Below are positions 38,937-47,668 of a stretch of DNA of 64,000 nt, piece after piece. The stretch covers positions 1-64,000 of the forward strand of contig CACJFJ010000001.1 of assembly GCA_902592675.1 (NCBI GenBank), written 5' to 3'. Every line of letters starts with the position of its first letter. Positions within the stretch are counted from its first letter, which is position 1. The notes under the pieces are model-generated. The model was not told the DNA's origin, searched no databases, and saw only the letters and a program-made list of their open reading frames with translations. The translations under genes were made by a program, and so were the position numbers. The DNA comes from an uncultured Pelagibacteraceae bacterium. GTDB taxonomy: Bacteria; Pseudomonadota; Alphaproteobacteria; Pelagibacterales; Pelagibacteraceae.

Positions 38937-39671
38937 ATGGCTGCAAATCCAATGACACAATTTGAGGTTTATAGAATTGGTCCTGAAATAAAAATTGGAA
39001 ACTTTGATATATCGTTTACGAACGCAAGCTTATTTATGGTTTTAAGCACTTTAGCTATTTTAATAATTTTTAATTTAGGTTCTAAAAAAAATTCTGTGCT
39101 ACCTAATAAGGTTCAGCTTTTAGCTGAACTAAGTTATTCATTTGTATCAAAAATGATTAGCGATACTGCTGGGTCAAAAGCAAAACCCTATTTTTCATTT
39201 ATATTTTCATTATTTATGTTTGTTCTTTTTTGTAACATGTTTGGTATGATTCCATATACTTTTACTGTTACAAGTCACATTATTGTGACATTTGTCCTTG
39301 CGTCTTTTATTTTTGTCGGAGTAACAATAATAGGATTTATTAAACATGGTATAGGGTATTTAAAGTTGTTTGTTCCTAGTGGAGTGCCAATGATATTACT
39401 TCCTTTAATTGTAATAATAGAAATTATTTCATATTTAAGTAGACCAATAAGCTTATCAGTTAGACTTTTTGCAAACATGATGGCGGGTCATACTATGATG
39501 AAAGTTTTCGGAGGCTTTGTAATAAGTCTCGGAATAGTCGGTGGATGGCTTCCACTGAGTTTTTCGGTTGCCTTAACTGGTTTGGAGATATTAGTTGCTT
39601 TTCTTCAAGCTTATGTTTTTGCAATCTTAACCTGCATCTATTTAAATGATGCATTAAACTTACACCATTAA
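38937..39671 (+). CDS. atpB: F0F1 ATP synthase subunit a
   Basis: This 244-residue polytopic F0 subunit forms the proton half-channels. It has the conserved RLFANMMAGH motif (LSVRLFANMMAGHTMM) with the essential arginine, and a C-terminal LEILVAFLQAYVFAILTCIYLNDAL helix. A GMIPYTFTVTSHI segment is also typical of the family. It follows atpI closely and precedes atpE by 14-17 bases containing a strong Shine-Dalgarno. Confidence 0.98.
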   Translation: MAANPMTQFEVYRIGPEIKIGNFDISFTNASLFMVLSTLAILIIFNLGSKKNSVLPNKVQLLAELSYSFVSKMISDTAGSKAKPYFSFIFSLFMFVLFCNMFGMIPYTFTVTSHIIVTFVLASFIFVGVTIIGFIKHGIGYLKLFVPSGVPMILLPLIVIIEIISYLSRPISLSVRLFANMMAGHTMMKVFGGFVISLGIVGGWLPLSFSVALTGLEILVAFLQAYVFAILTCIYLNDALNLHH

Positions 39672-39676
39672 TTAAC

Positions 39677-39683
39677 AAGGAGG
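39677..39683 (+). promoter_or_regulatory. Strong ribosome binding site (AAGGAGG) for atpE
   Basis: AAGGAGG ends five bases before the ATG at 39689 and only two bases before the ATG at 39686. The spacing therefore decides for 39689 (MELEAAKMIG), and not the track's MMELEAAK. This is the most canonical Shine-Dalgarno noticed in the window, consistent with the need for many copies of subunit c per synthase. Confidence 0.75.
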
Positions 39684-39688
39684 ATATG

Positions 39689-39916
39689 ATGGAATTAGAA
39701 GCAGCAAAAATGATCGGGGCAGGCTTAGCAGCAATTGCTTTAGCAGGCGCTGGTGTTGGTATTGGAATAATCTTTGGTAACTATTTATCAGGAGCTATGA
39801 GAAATCCATCAGCAGCACAAAAACAATTTCCAAATTTGCTTTTAGGCTTCGCGTTAGCTGAGGCAACTGGATTATTTGGATTGGTTGTTGCGTTAATCAT
39901 TCTTTTTGCATTTTAA
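39689..39916 (+). CDS. atpE: F0F1 ATP synthase subunit c
   Basis: This 75-residue hairpin of two membrane helices is the c-ring subunit. MELEAAKMIGAGLAAIALAGAGVGIG is nearly the family consensus for alphaproteobacteria. The proton-carrying glutamate lies in LGFALAEATGLFGLVVAL. The sequence lacks the extra polar residues of sodium-binding c subunits, so proton coupling is expected. The start follows from the strong Shine-Dalgarno upstream. Confidence 0.97.
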   Translation: MELEAAKMIGAGLAAIALAGAGVGIGIIFGNYLSGAMRNPSAAQKQFPNLLLGFALAEATGLFGLVVALIILFAF

Positions 39917-39921
39917 AACTA

Positions 39922-40512
39922 ATGATTAAAAAAATATTTTTTCAGTCAATATTTTTTAATTTCTTTTTCTTAAGAGAAGTTTTTTCAGCTGAAAGCGGAG
40001 GTATGCCACAATTAAATCCCGAGTTTTGGATATCACAAATATTTTGGCTTACAATTACTTTTGGTATTTTATACATAGTTTTATCAAAACTTATATTGCC
40101 TAAAATAAGTGCTAATTTAGAGTTGAGAAAATCGCAAATACAAGAAAATATTGAAGCTGCAGAAAAACAAAGGCAAGGTAGCGAAGCAAAACTTAAAGAA
40201 TATGAAGAAATAGTGCTAAAGAGTAAAATAGAAGCAAAAAATATTTTAAAAGATGCTAGAGAAAAAGCTTTAAAAAATATTAATTCTAAAAAGGAAACCT
40301 TAGATCAACAAATAGATGAAGAAATAAAAAAAGTCGAAAAAGAAATTGACGTGCTAAAAAAGAATGCTCCAGAAAAAATCAATAAAATTGCGATTGAAAC
40401 TTCCTCTGAAATATTAAAAAAATTGATTGGAGCTGATGTCAACAATAGTAGTATCTCTGCTATAGTGGATGACTTATCAAAAAGGGGTGGAGATAAGTAC
40501 TATGGAAATTGA
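39922..40512 (+). CDS. atpG: F0F1 ATP synthase subunit b'
   Basis: This 196-residue second-stalk subunit is paired with atpF. It has one membrane segment (EFWISQIFWLTITFGILYIVLSKLILPKI). A long charged coiled coil follows, predicted to dimerise with b: KSQIQENIEAAEKQRQGSEAKLKEYEEIV. A possible cleavable leader (SIFFNFFFLREVFSAESGG) precedes the anchor. Alphaproteobacteria and phototrophs have split b/b' genes, and this is the first. It overlaps the atpF gene slightly. Confidence 0.93.
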   Translation: MIKKIFFQSIFFNFFFLREVFSAESGGMPQLNPEFWISQIFWLTITFGILYIVLSKLILPKISANLELRKSQIQENIEAAEKQRQGSEAKLKEYEEIVLKSKIEAKNILKDAREKALKNINSKKETLDQQIDEEIKKVEKEIDVLKKNAPEKINKIAIETSSEILKKLIGADVNNSSISAIVDDLSKRGGDKYYGN

Positions 40513-40999
40513 TTCAACATTCTGGGTAGCAGTTTCATTTTTTATTTTTTTTGGAGCACTTATATACTTAAAAGTCCCTAAAAAAGTAAACGAAACCCTA
40601 AACAAGCTAATTTCGGATATCAAAAATGAAATTGATGAAAGTGAAAAACTTAGAACTGAAGCAAAAAAGTTATTAGATAATGCTCAAAGCAAATTAGATA
40701 CTGCTCAATCGGTAAGTAACGAGATACTTGAACAAGCAAAAAAAGATAGTGATAAAATGATAATTGAACTCAATGATAAATTTCATAAATCTTCAGAAAT
40801 TAAAAAGAATTTAGCTGAAAATAAAATTAATCAAATGAAGGAAGCAGCTATCAAGGATATTAAAAAAGCCTCAATCAAAATAGCAATGGACTCTGTAAAA
40901 AAAATTATTACTACATCGGTAGATAAATCAAAACTTGATACATTGTTTCAAAAAAATTTAGATGAAACAAAAGAAGAGTTAAAAAAAATTAATTCATAA
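40502..40999 (+). CDS. atpF: F0F1 ATP synthase subunit b
   Basis: This 165-residue subunit has one N-terminal membrane helix (STFWVAVSFFIFFGALIYL) and a long coiled coil (KNEIDESEKLRTEAKKLLDNAQ), completing the peripheral stalk. The track's TTG-type start at 40469 would overlap b' by 44 bases. MEIDSTFWVAVSFF at 40502 is the normal start, overlapping b' by 11 bases. The F1 genes are not in this window, matching the separated F0 and F1 operons of alphaproteobacteria. Confidence 0.94.
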   Translation: MEIDSTFWVAVSFFIFFGALIYLKVPKKVNETLNKLISDIKNEIDESEKLRTEAKKLLDNAQSKLDTAQSVSNEILEQAKKDSDKMIIELNDKFHKSSEIKKNLAENKINQMKEAAIKDIKKASIKIAMDSVKKIITTSVDKSKLDTLFQKNLDETKEELKKINS

Positions 41000-41038
41000 T
41001 ACTCTTACAATTTTTCAAAAAAACTATAGATTATGATA

Positions 41039-42499
41039 ATGAACTCTATTGTAATTGGGTCTGGATTTGGTGGTATAGCTGCGGCACTCCGGCTAAAAGC
41101 TAAAGGGCACAAAGTTACATTAATCGAGAAACATCCAGACCTTGGTGGGAGAGCGCGTGTTTTTAAGAAGAATGGGTTTATATATGATGGTGGCCCAACA
41201 GTAATTACTGCTCCATATCTTATTAATGAATTATTTGAGCTATTTAAAAAAGACCCAAAAAATTACATTGAACTAACACCTCTTAAAGTTTGGTACCAGT
41301 TTATCTTTGAGGACAAAACTAAGTTTAATTATTCAGGCGATGAGCAAGAAATGAAAAGACAAATTGAGAAATTAAATAAGAATGATGTTGAGGGCTACGA
41401 AAAATTAGTAAATTTTACTAAAAAAATTTTTGATAAAGGTTTTACTGAACTAGCTGATGTGCCATTCGATAGACCATTAGTAATGGCGCAACAATTACCA
41501 GCTCTTTTAAAACTAAAAAGCTACAAGTCAGTTTATTCATTGGTTTCATCATATGTAAAAAATGAAAAATTGAGAAGAATGTTAAGTATGCACCCATTAC
41601 TTGTTGGGGGCAATCCTTTTACAACAACATCAATTTATGGATTAATTTTATATTTAGAAAAAAAATGGGGAATACATTATTCGATGGGAGGAACTGGAAA
41701 TATCATAAAAGGGTTTGAAAGATTAATGGATGAGGAGGGAATAAAAATAATCAAAGGTCATGAAGTAACAAAAATAATTTCAGATAAAAAAAGAATAACT
41801 GGTGTTAAACTTAACGATCAAACTATACTACAATCTAATTATGTCATTTGTAATGCAGACCCACCTGCTGTTTATGAAAAAATGTTGAATGGAAATACAA
41901 ATAACTCTTTTCTTTTTAAATGGAAAAAAAATCGAATGGAATATTCAATGGGATTATTTGTTTATTACTTTGGCACTAAAGTAAAATATGAAAATGTAGA
42001 GCATCATACAATTAAGTTTGGCAACAAATATAAAGAACATCTAGATGATATATTTAATAATAAAAAGTTAAATGATGATATTAGTTATTATCTACACAGA
42101 CCATCTTCAACTGATAAATCTATGGCACCTGAAGGAAACGATTGTTTTTATGTTCTTGTGCCTGTTCCAAATAACCAATCCAAAATTAATTGGTCTGTAG
42201 AGGGAGAAAAAATGAAAAATTTAGTAATCAATAAAATGCAAAATGATTTAATGCCTAATCTTAAAGAAAATATTGTTGAGGATTTTTATTTAACCCCGGA
42301 TTACTTTGAAAAAGATTTAAACACCAAGTATGGTTCGGGTTTTTCAATTCAACCAAAATTTTCTCAATCAGCTTATTTTAGATTCCATAACAAATCTGAG
42401 ATTTATAAAGGGCTTTATTTTGTAGGTGCAGGTACTCATCCAGGTGCTGGTGTGCCCGGCGTTCTCTCATCAGCAAAAGTATTAGATAAAATCTTATAA
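41039..42499 (+). CDS. crtI: Phytoene desaturase (CrtI-type)
   Basis: This FAD enzyme converts phytoene to lycopene. It has the N-terminal FAD motif VIGSGFGGIAAALRLKAKGH, GGRARVFKKNGFIYDGGPTVI, and the CrtI C-terminal signature YFVGAGTHPGAGVPGVLSSAKVL. Either ATG (41033 or 41039) gives a normal length, and 41039 is chosen for the family-like opening MNSIVIGSG. The gene starts about 35-40 bases after atpF and leads a packed crtI-crtB-crtY-blh run. The lycopene it makes would be cyclised by CrtY. Confidence 0.96.
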   Translation: MNSIVIGSGFGGIAAALRLKAKGHKVTLIEKHPDLGGRARVFKKNGFIYDGGPTVITAPYLINELFELFKKDPKNYIELTPLKVWYQFIFEDKTKFNYSGDEQEMKRQIEKLNKNDVEGYEKLVNFTKKIFDKGFTELADVPFDRPLVMAQQLPALLKLKSYKSVYSLVSSYVKNEKLRRMLSMHPLLVGGNPFTTTSIYGLILYLEKKWGIHYSMGGTGNIIKGFERLMDEEGIKIIKGHEVTKIISDKKRITGVKLNDQTILQSNYVICNADPPAVYEKMLNGNTNNSFLFKWKKNRMEYSMGLFVYYFGTKVKYENVEHHTIKFGNKYKEHLDDIFNNKKLNDDISYYLHRPSSTDKSMAPEGNDCFYVLVPVPNNQSKINWSVEGEKMKNLVINKMQNDLMPNLKENIVEDFYLTPDYFEKDLNTKYGSGFSIQPKFSQSAYFRFHNKSEIYKGLYFVGAGTHPGAGVPGVLSSAKVLDKIL

Positions 42500-43350
42500 T
42501 GTCTAATAATAGTTACTTGTCTGTTTATGCTAAATCATTTAGTTGGGCTGGTTTTTTTTTACCAAAAAAAACACTTAATAAATGCTCAGCTTTATACGAT
42601 TTTTGCAGAGTTGCAGACAACTTAGCCGATGATGAAGAGAAGATTGAAAATAAAGAAAAAAAATTTAATCAATTTGAGAAAGATTTTAATCAAAAAAAAT
42701 TTGATAATCCTATTATCAAAAATATGTGGGATCTCATTGATGAATTCAATATATCTTTGAAGATTGTTCACGATTTATTGATTGGGATTAAATCAGACAT
42801 AAAAGAAAGTGTTAAATTAAATTCAAAAAAAGATTTGCTAATTTATTCATACAGAGTGGCTGGAACAGTTGGGTTAATGATGGCAAAAATTTTAAGAGTA
42901 AGTAAGAAAAGTTCACTAAAATCGGCTATCGATCTTGGAATAGCAATGCAACTTACAAATATATCAAGAGATGTGATAGAGGATTATAAAAATAATCGTT
43001 CTTACATAAACAAAAATTTCGAAGAAATTACATCAACTGTTAATTTGGCTGAAACTTTCTATGAAAATTCTTTTTATTCAATTAAGGATATACCAATAAG
43101 TTTTCGTTTTTCAATTTTAGTTGCAAGAAGAGTTTATAGAAAAATAGGACATAAAATTCTTAATAAAAAAAACTTAAATAACTATCAAAATTCAGGAAAA
43201 ATATATGTTTCTAATGCAGAAAAGGTCTTGGAGACTTTCCTTTCAATTATTGACTTAATTAAACTATCATTCGTTTATAAAAAAGATGAACAAATAAAAC
43301 ATGATCATAATTTGATAAATGAAGAAATTAATTTAGATGAAAGAATTTGA
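42499..43350 (+). CDS. crtB: Phytoene synthase
   Basis: This 283-residue prenyltransferase condenses two GGPP molecules to phytoene. It shows the two Asp-rich regions, YDFCRVADNLADDEEKI and LTNISRDVIEDYKNNRSY, plus YRVAGTVGLMMAKIL. Its start sits on the last base of the crtI stop. crtE, the supplier of GGPP, is not in the window, so GGPP must come from an enzyme encoded elsewhere. Length is normal for CrtB. Confidence 0.95.
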   Translation: MSNNSYLSVYAKSFSWAGFFLPKKTLNKCSALYDFCRVADNLADDEEKIENKEKKFNQFEKDFNQKKFDNPIIKNMWDLIDEFNISLKIVHDLLIGIKSDIKESVKLNSKKDLLIYSYRVAGTVGLMMAKILRVSKKSSLKSAIDLGIAMQLTNISRDVIEDYKNNRSYINKNFEEITSTVNLAETFYENSFYSIKDIPISFRFSILVARRVYRKIGHKILNKKNLNNYQNSGKIYVSNAEKVLETFLSIIDLIKLSFVYKKDEQIKHDHNLINEEINLDERI

Positions 43351-44404
43351 TTATATTATTATTGGTGGTGGTTGTGCCGGTTTATCACTTGCATATGAAT
43401 TAGAAATCAATGAAAAATTAAAAGATAAAACTTTGGCTATTATTGAACCAAGACTAGAATATAAAAGGGATAAAACATGGTCTTTCTGGAAAGTAGTGCC
43501 CCACAATTTTGATGATTGCGTTAAAAAAAATTGGCAAAATTTTTCAATTAACATTCCAGGTAAAACCAATCATCTAGAATGTAAAGATTATCCATACCAA
43601 AGTATTGATAGTGGTTTATTTTATGAAAAAATAAATAATAAACTAAAAAAGAATAAAAATATTTATTTCTATAAAGATACAAAAGAGATCAATACAGTAA
43701 ATTCATTTATCTTCAATAGCGTACCAAATATAAAAAAAAATCATCTTAATCTTTGGCAACATTTTTGTGGTGTAGAAATTGAAACCAAAACGAATTATTT
43801 TGACAATGAAATTTTTAATTTGATGGACTTTGATTGCGAACAAAGAGATAGTGTTCATTTTTTTTATACACTTCCCTATTCAAAAAATAAGGCTCTAGTT
43901 GAGACAACTTGGCTATCAAAAATGAATGACAACTCTCAAAAAGACTATGATAAACAAATTAAAGATTACATTGATAAGAACCTAAAAATTAAAGATTATG
44001 AAATTACATACAGAGAGGAAGGTGCAATTCCCCTCTTCTATCCATTGTATGAAAAAGAAAAAAATAAAATGAATATTGGAACTGCTGGTGGTATGACAAG
44101 ACTAAGTACTGGATATACTTTTTTAAATATACAAGAACATAGTAAATTTATTAGAAAAAATATTGAAAGTATTCATAATACTAAAAAATTTGAAATTAAT
44201 AAAAAATATCAATTTTTGGATGAAATATTTTTACGAGTTCTTGAAAAACACCCAAAAAAAATGTCAGAAATTTTTTTTAAAATGTTTCAAAGCTCACCTA
44301 AAACAATTATCAAATTTTTGTCCAATAAGAGTAATTTTCTTGAAGATTTGACTATAATTTTAAAAATGCCAAAATGGATTTTTATTAAAGCTTTATTTTA
44401 TTAA
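43337..44404 (+). CDS. crtY: Lycopene beta-cyclase (CrtY-type)
   Basis: This 355-residue FAD-dependent cyclase turns lycopene into beta-carotene. It opens with FDYIIIGGGCAGLSLAYELE. KTWSFWKVVPHNFDDCVKKNW is typical of the CrtY family, as is GTAGGMTRLSTGYTFLNIQEHS near the end. It overlaps crtB by 14 bases. A small ORF (44163-44351) inside it is a shadow. The enzyme provides the substrate for the Blh cleavage step. Confidence 0.93.
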   Translation: MKEFDYIIIGGGCAGLSLAYELEINEKLKDKTLAIIEPRLEYKRDKTWSFWKVVPHNFDDCVKKNWQNFSINIPGKTNHLECKDYPYQSIDSGLFYEKINNKLKKNKNIYFYKDTKEINTVNSFIFNSVPNIKKNHLNLWQHFCGVEIETKTNYFDNEIFNLMDFDCEQRDSVHFFYTLPYSKNKALVETTWLSKMNDNSQKDYDKQIKDYIDKNLKIKDYEITYREEGAIPLFYPLYEKEKNKMNIGTAGGMTRLSTGYTFLNIQEHSKFIRKNIESIHNTKKFEINKKYQFLDEIFLRVLEKHPKKMSEIFFKMFQSSPKTIIKFLSNKSNFLEDLTIILKMPKWIFIKALFY

Positions 44405-44410
44405 GCCCAA

Positions 44411-45355
44411 ATGAATATGAACCTAAAAAAACTAAATCTTAATCATTCTTTTATTTTTTTTTTATTCTGTAACATCTTTTCTTTAATACTATTTAAATTT
44501 AATAACTTTATGTTGTCGCCATTGTTTTGTTTATTTTTGATTTTAATCATTGGTGTATCACATGGATCTTTGGATCATGTCAAAGGAGGGGAACTTTTAA
44601 AGATTTTTAAAATTGAAAATATAACTTTATTTTATATTTCATATATTTTAATAGCTGTAATTGTTATAACACTTTGGGTTTTAACACCATCTATCTTGTT
44701 AATAATATTTCTATTGGTTGCCTCGTATCATTTTGGTAAAGAGGATACACAATTTTTACATAATCATAATTCAAATTTTATAGGTATATTGTATTTTCTA
44801 AAAGGATCTCTTGTTATTTTGGCACCATTGTATTTTCATTTTGAAGAAACCATTGAAATATTTAAATTATTATTAATTGATAATGAAAATTTTTATTTAA
44901 GTTTAAGTTTTATTGAAAATAATAGATTAATAGATTTAGGGATAATCTTAAGCTCTATTTCGAGTATTATTTTGTTTGTCAAAAAATTTAATTTAAAAAA
45001 TTTTTCTATTTTTTTTGATTATTTTTCAATATTAATTTTAAATTACTATCTCTCTCCTTTGATTGCATTTACTGCTTATTTTTGCTTTTTACATTCTGTA
45101 AGACATAGCATGACATTAATTTATGAATTAGATAACAATAATATGAAAAATGGTTTGTTTATTTTTATTAAAAAGGCTATGCCACTTACTGTATTAACTG
45201 CTGTTATTTGTTTAATTGGTATTTATTTGCTCAATTTTAAATATGAATTTAACGATTCAATTATTAAAGTCATATTTATAGGTTTGGCGTCTTTAACATT
45301 TCCACATATATTACTCGAGTATCTTTTAGATAAAAATGAAAAACAAAGAACTTAA
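44411..45355 (+). CDS. blh: Brp/Blh-family beta-carotene 15,15'-dioxygenase
   Basis: This 314-residue, very hydrophobic protein has about seven to eight membrane segments. It includes the family pattern LIIGVSHGSLDHVKGGELLK, with histidines that hold iron, LVASYHFGKEDTQFLH and AYFCFLHSVRHSMTLIYE. Blh splits beta-carotene into two retinals, the chromophore of proteorhodopsin. Its place after crtI-B-Y completes a retinal pathway. No opsin gene is in this window. It overlaps ispH by 20 bases. Confidence 0.94.
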   Translation: MNMNLKKLNLNHSFIFFLFCNIFSLILFKFNNFMLSPLFCLFLILIIGVSHGSLDHVKGGELLKIFKIENITLFYISYILIAVIVITLWVLTPSILLIIFLLVASYHFGKEDTQFLHNHNSNFIGILYFLKGSLVILAPLYFHFEETIEIFKLLLIDNENFYLSLSFIENNRLIDLGIILSSISSIILFVKKFNLKNFSIFFDYFSILILNYYLSPLIAFTAYFCFLHSVRHSMTLIYELDNNNMKNGLFIFIKKAMPLTVLTAVICLIGIYLLNFKYEFNDSIIKVIFIGLASLTFPHILLEYLLDKNEKQRT

Positions 45356-46280
45356 AATATTGTTATCTGCTCCCCGAGGATTTTGTGCTGGTGTAGAAAG
45401 GGCAATTGAAATTGTTGAAAAGTCAATTCAAAAGTATGGTTCCCCAGTTTATGTTAGACATGAAATAGTACATAATAAATTTGTTGTTGATGACTTAAAA
45501 AATAAAGGTGCAATATTTGTAGAAGAGCTTGAAGAAATTGAAGATAAATCAAGACCAGTTATTTTTTCTGCGCATGGTGTCCCAAAAAAAATTCCTCAAG
45601 ATGCGAAAAACTACAACATGACTTATGTTGATGCAACATGTCCCTTGGTTTCTAAAGTTCATAGAGAGGCTGAAAATCTTCATAAGGCTGGATACCATTT
45701 AATCTTAATAGGACATGAAAATCATCCTGAGGTAATTGGAACAATGGGACAACTGCCTAAAGGATCTATAGACCTTATTCAAAATGAGGATGAAGCAAAG
45801 AATTATGACATAAAAAATTTTGAAAAGATTGCCTACGTTACTCAAACAACCTTATCTGTTGATGATACAAAAGAAATAATATCAATTCTTAGAGAAAAAT
45901 TTTCAAATATTAAAGAACCTGCAAAAGAAGATATTTGTTACGCGACAACCAATAGACAAATGGCTGTTAAAAATATTGCAAAAAAGTGTGATCTATTTTT
46001 TGTTATCGGTAGCCGAAACTCATCTAACTCGGTAAGACTTGTTGAGGTTGCTAAAAAATCAGGGTGTGAGAACTCAGTACTGATCCATTCACAAAGTGAA
46101 ATTCCATTCAACTTAATTGAAAATTCAAATATAATAGGAATTTCATCCGGTGCTTCTGCCCCTGAGATACTTGTTGATAATTTCATTAAAGAATTGAAAA
46201 ATAAATTTACAGTCACTATAGAAGAAGTGGAAATTATAAAAGAAAACGTTGTTTTTCGTGTTCCAAAGAAATTAAATTAA
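45336..46280 (+). CDS. ispH: 4-hydroxy-3-methylbut-2-enyl diphosphate reductase
   Basis: This 314-residue iron-sulfur enzyme (LytB) makes IPP and DMAPP in the last MEP step. It begins LLSAPRGFCAGVERAIEIVE, with the first cluster cysteine, then VYVRHEIVHNKFVVDDLKNKGA, DATCPLVSKVHREAE and CYATTNRQMAVKNIAKKCD with the other cluster cysteines. It is overlapped by blh upstream, which links isoprenoid precursor supply with carotenoid synthesis. It leads directly into thrB without spacer. Confidence 0.97.
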   Translation: MKNKELKILLSAPRGFCAGVERAIEIVEKSIQKYGSPVYVRHEIVHNKFVVDDLKNKGAIFVEELEEIEDKSRPVIFSAHGVPKKIPQDAKNYNMTYVDATCPLVSKVHREAENLHKAGYHLILIGHENHPEVIGTMGQLPKGSIDLIQNEDEAKNYDIKNFEKIAYVTQTTLSVDDTKEIISILREKFSNIKEPAKEDICYATTNRQMAVKNIAKKCDLFFVIGSRNSSNSVRLVEVAKKSGCENSVLIHSQSEIPFNLIENSNIIGISSGASAPEILVDNFIKELKNKFTVTIEEVEIIKENVVFRVPKKLN

Positions 46281-47246
46281 ATGGCTGTTTATACAAAGAT
46301 AAATAAGAAAGACATTTCATATATTAATAAAAAATTTGAGAACCAAAAATTTTTAAGTTTTAAAGGTATAAAACAAGGAATTGAAAATACTAATTATCTA
46401 TTAAAATCAAAAAATAATAAATTCATATTAACTATTTTTGAAAAAAGAGTTCAAAAAAATGAAATACCTTTTTTTATGAAATTAATGGATCAACTAAATC
46501 ACCTTAAAATAAGATGTCCAAAACCATTAAAAAAACGTGATGGAAAATATATATTTAAGATAAAGAATAAGGTTGCTTGTGTTGTTTCATTTCTTAATGG
46601 AAAAGATAAAAAAAAACTCACCTTGAAAAATTGTTATGATATTGGAAAAACTGTTGCTCAAATGCACTCTTCATCAAAAAAAATTAAACTATTTAGAAAA
46701 AACTCAATGAATATCAAAAATTTAAATCCTTTGTTAAAAAGTATTAAATTTAAATCAAAAAAATTCATTAATTTAGAAAAATTTTTAAAAAGTAATTTTA
46801 TAGAAATCAAAAATAAATGGCCAAAAAAATTACCAAATGGAATAATACATGGTGATCTTTTTATAGATAATATATTTTTTAAAAATAATAAAATCTCTGG
46901 AATTATTGATTTTTATTTTGCTGCGAACGATTATTTTATTTATGAAATAGCAATATGTATCAATGCTCTTTGTTTTGATAAGAAAAAATCACAATTTAAA
47001 TTAAATAAAAAAAAGGTTAAAAATTTAATTAAAGGATACGAGAGCATTAAAAAGTTCTCAGGTATTGAGAAAAAATCATTAAATATTTTATGCCGAGCTG
47101 CTGCGATGAGATATTTTCTTACAAGGCTTTACGACTACACAAATACTCCAAAAACTGCTTTAATAAAAATTAAAGATCCAAGAGAATATTATCAAAAACT
47201 GATAATTCATAACAATTTAAAAAGATATAAAGATTATTTAGTTTAA
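46281..47246 (+). CDS. thrB: Homoserine kinase (ThrB, aminoglycoside-phosphotransferase fold)
   Basis: This 321-residue kinase phosphorylates homoserine for threonine synthesis and belongs to the APH-fold (type II) ThrB group, not the GHMP type. Motifs are GIENTNYLLKSKNNKFILTIFE, GIIHGDLFIDNIFF (Brenner motif) and GIIDFYFAANDYFIYEIAICIN (metal aspartate). Three genes downstream and convergent lies thrC, the next step in the pathway. The order ispH-thrB-rnhA is conserved in alphaproteobacteria. Confidence 0.92.
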   Translation: MAVYTKINKKDISYINKKFENQKFLSFKGIKQGIENTNYLLKSKNNKFILTIFEKRVQKNEIPFFMKLMDQLNHLKIRCPKPLKKRDGKYIFKIKNKVACVVSFLNGKDKKKLTLKNCYDIGKTVAQMHSSSKKIKLFRKNSMNIKNLNPLLKSIKFKSKKFINLEKFLKSNFIEIKNKWPKKLPNGIIHGDLFIDNIFFKNNKISGIIDFYFAANDYFIYEIAICINALCFDKKKSQFKLNKKKVKNLIKGYESIKKFSGIEKKSLNILCRAAAMRYFLTRLYDYTNTPKTALIKIKDPREYYQKLIIHNNLKRYKDYLV

Positions 47247-47668
47247 TGATTAAAATTTATACTGATGGTTCATGTCTTGGCAATCCAGGCAAAGGTGGTT
47301 GGGCAGCAATTATTATAAATAATGGAAAAAAAACTGAAATAAAAGGAAGTAAAAACGATACTACAAATAATCAGATGGAATTATTAGCGCCTATTAAAGC
47401 TCTTAAAGAAATTCCAAAAGGTAGTAAAGTTCAAATTTTTACAGACTCTAAATACGTTAAGTCTGGGATAACAGAATGGATATTTAATTGGAAAAAGAAT
47501 GGATGGAAAACAGCAAACAAAAAAGAGGTAAGTAACAAAGAACTTTGGACAGAATTAGATCTACTAAATAGTGAATTTGAAATAAGTTGGAATTGGGTAA
47601 AAGCACATTCATCAGATAAATTAAATAATGAAGTAGATTTACTTGCTAGAAATGCTGCTAACTTATAA
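47246..47668 (+). CDS. rnhA: Ribonuclease HI
   Basis: This 140-residue endonuclease cuts RNA in RNA-DNA hybrids. It has IYTDGSCLGNPGKGGWAAII (first Asp), NNQMELLAPIKAL (Glu), IFTDSKYVKSGI (Asp) and NWVKAHSSDKLNNEVDLLAR (fourth acidic residue). It begins on the thrB stop (TAATG). The last six bases overlap the convergent peroxiredoxin gene. Since rnhB is also in the window, both RNase H types are retained. Confidence 0.96.
   Translation: MIKIYTDGSCLGNPGKGGWAAIIINNGKKTEIKGSKNDTTNNQMELLAPIKALKEIPKGSKVQIFTDSKYVKSGITEWIFNWKKNGWKTANKKEVSNKELWTELDLLNSEFEISWNWVKAHSSDKLNNEVDLLARNAANL

Noticed and set aside
41025-41030. TATAGA just before crtI, considered as a -10 box for the carotenoid operon
   Set aside because: It lies 2-8 bases from the candidate start codons and would give a leaderless mRNA. 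The -35 candidates have poor sequence or spacing.
44163-44351. 62-aa ORF in another frame inside crtY
   Set aside because: It is a Lys/Phe-rich shadow; the crtY frame is intact and conserved through this stretch.
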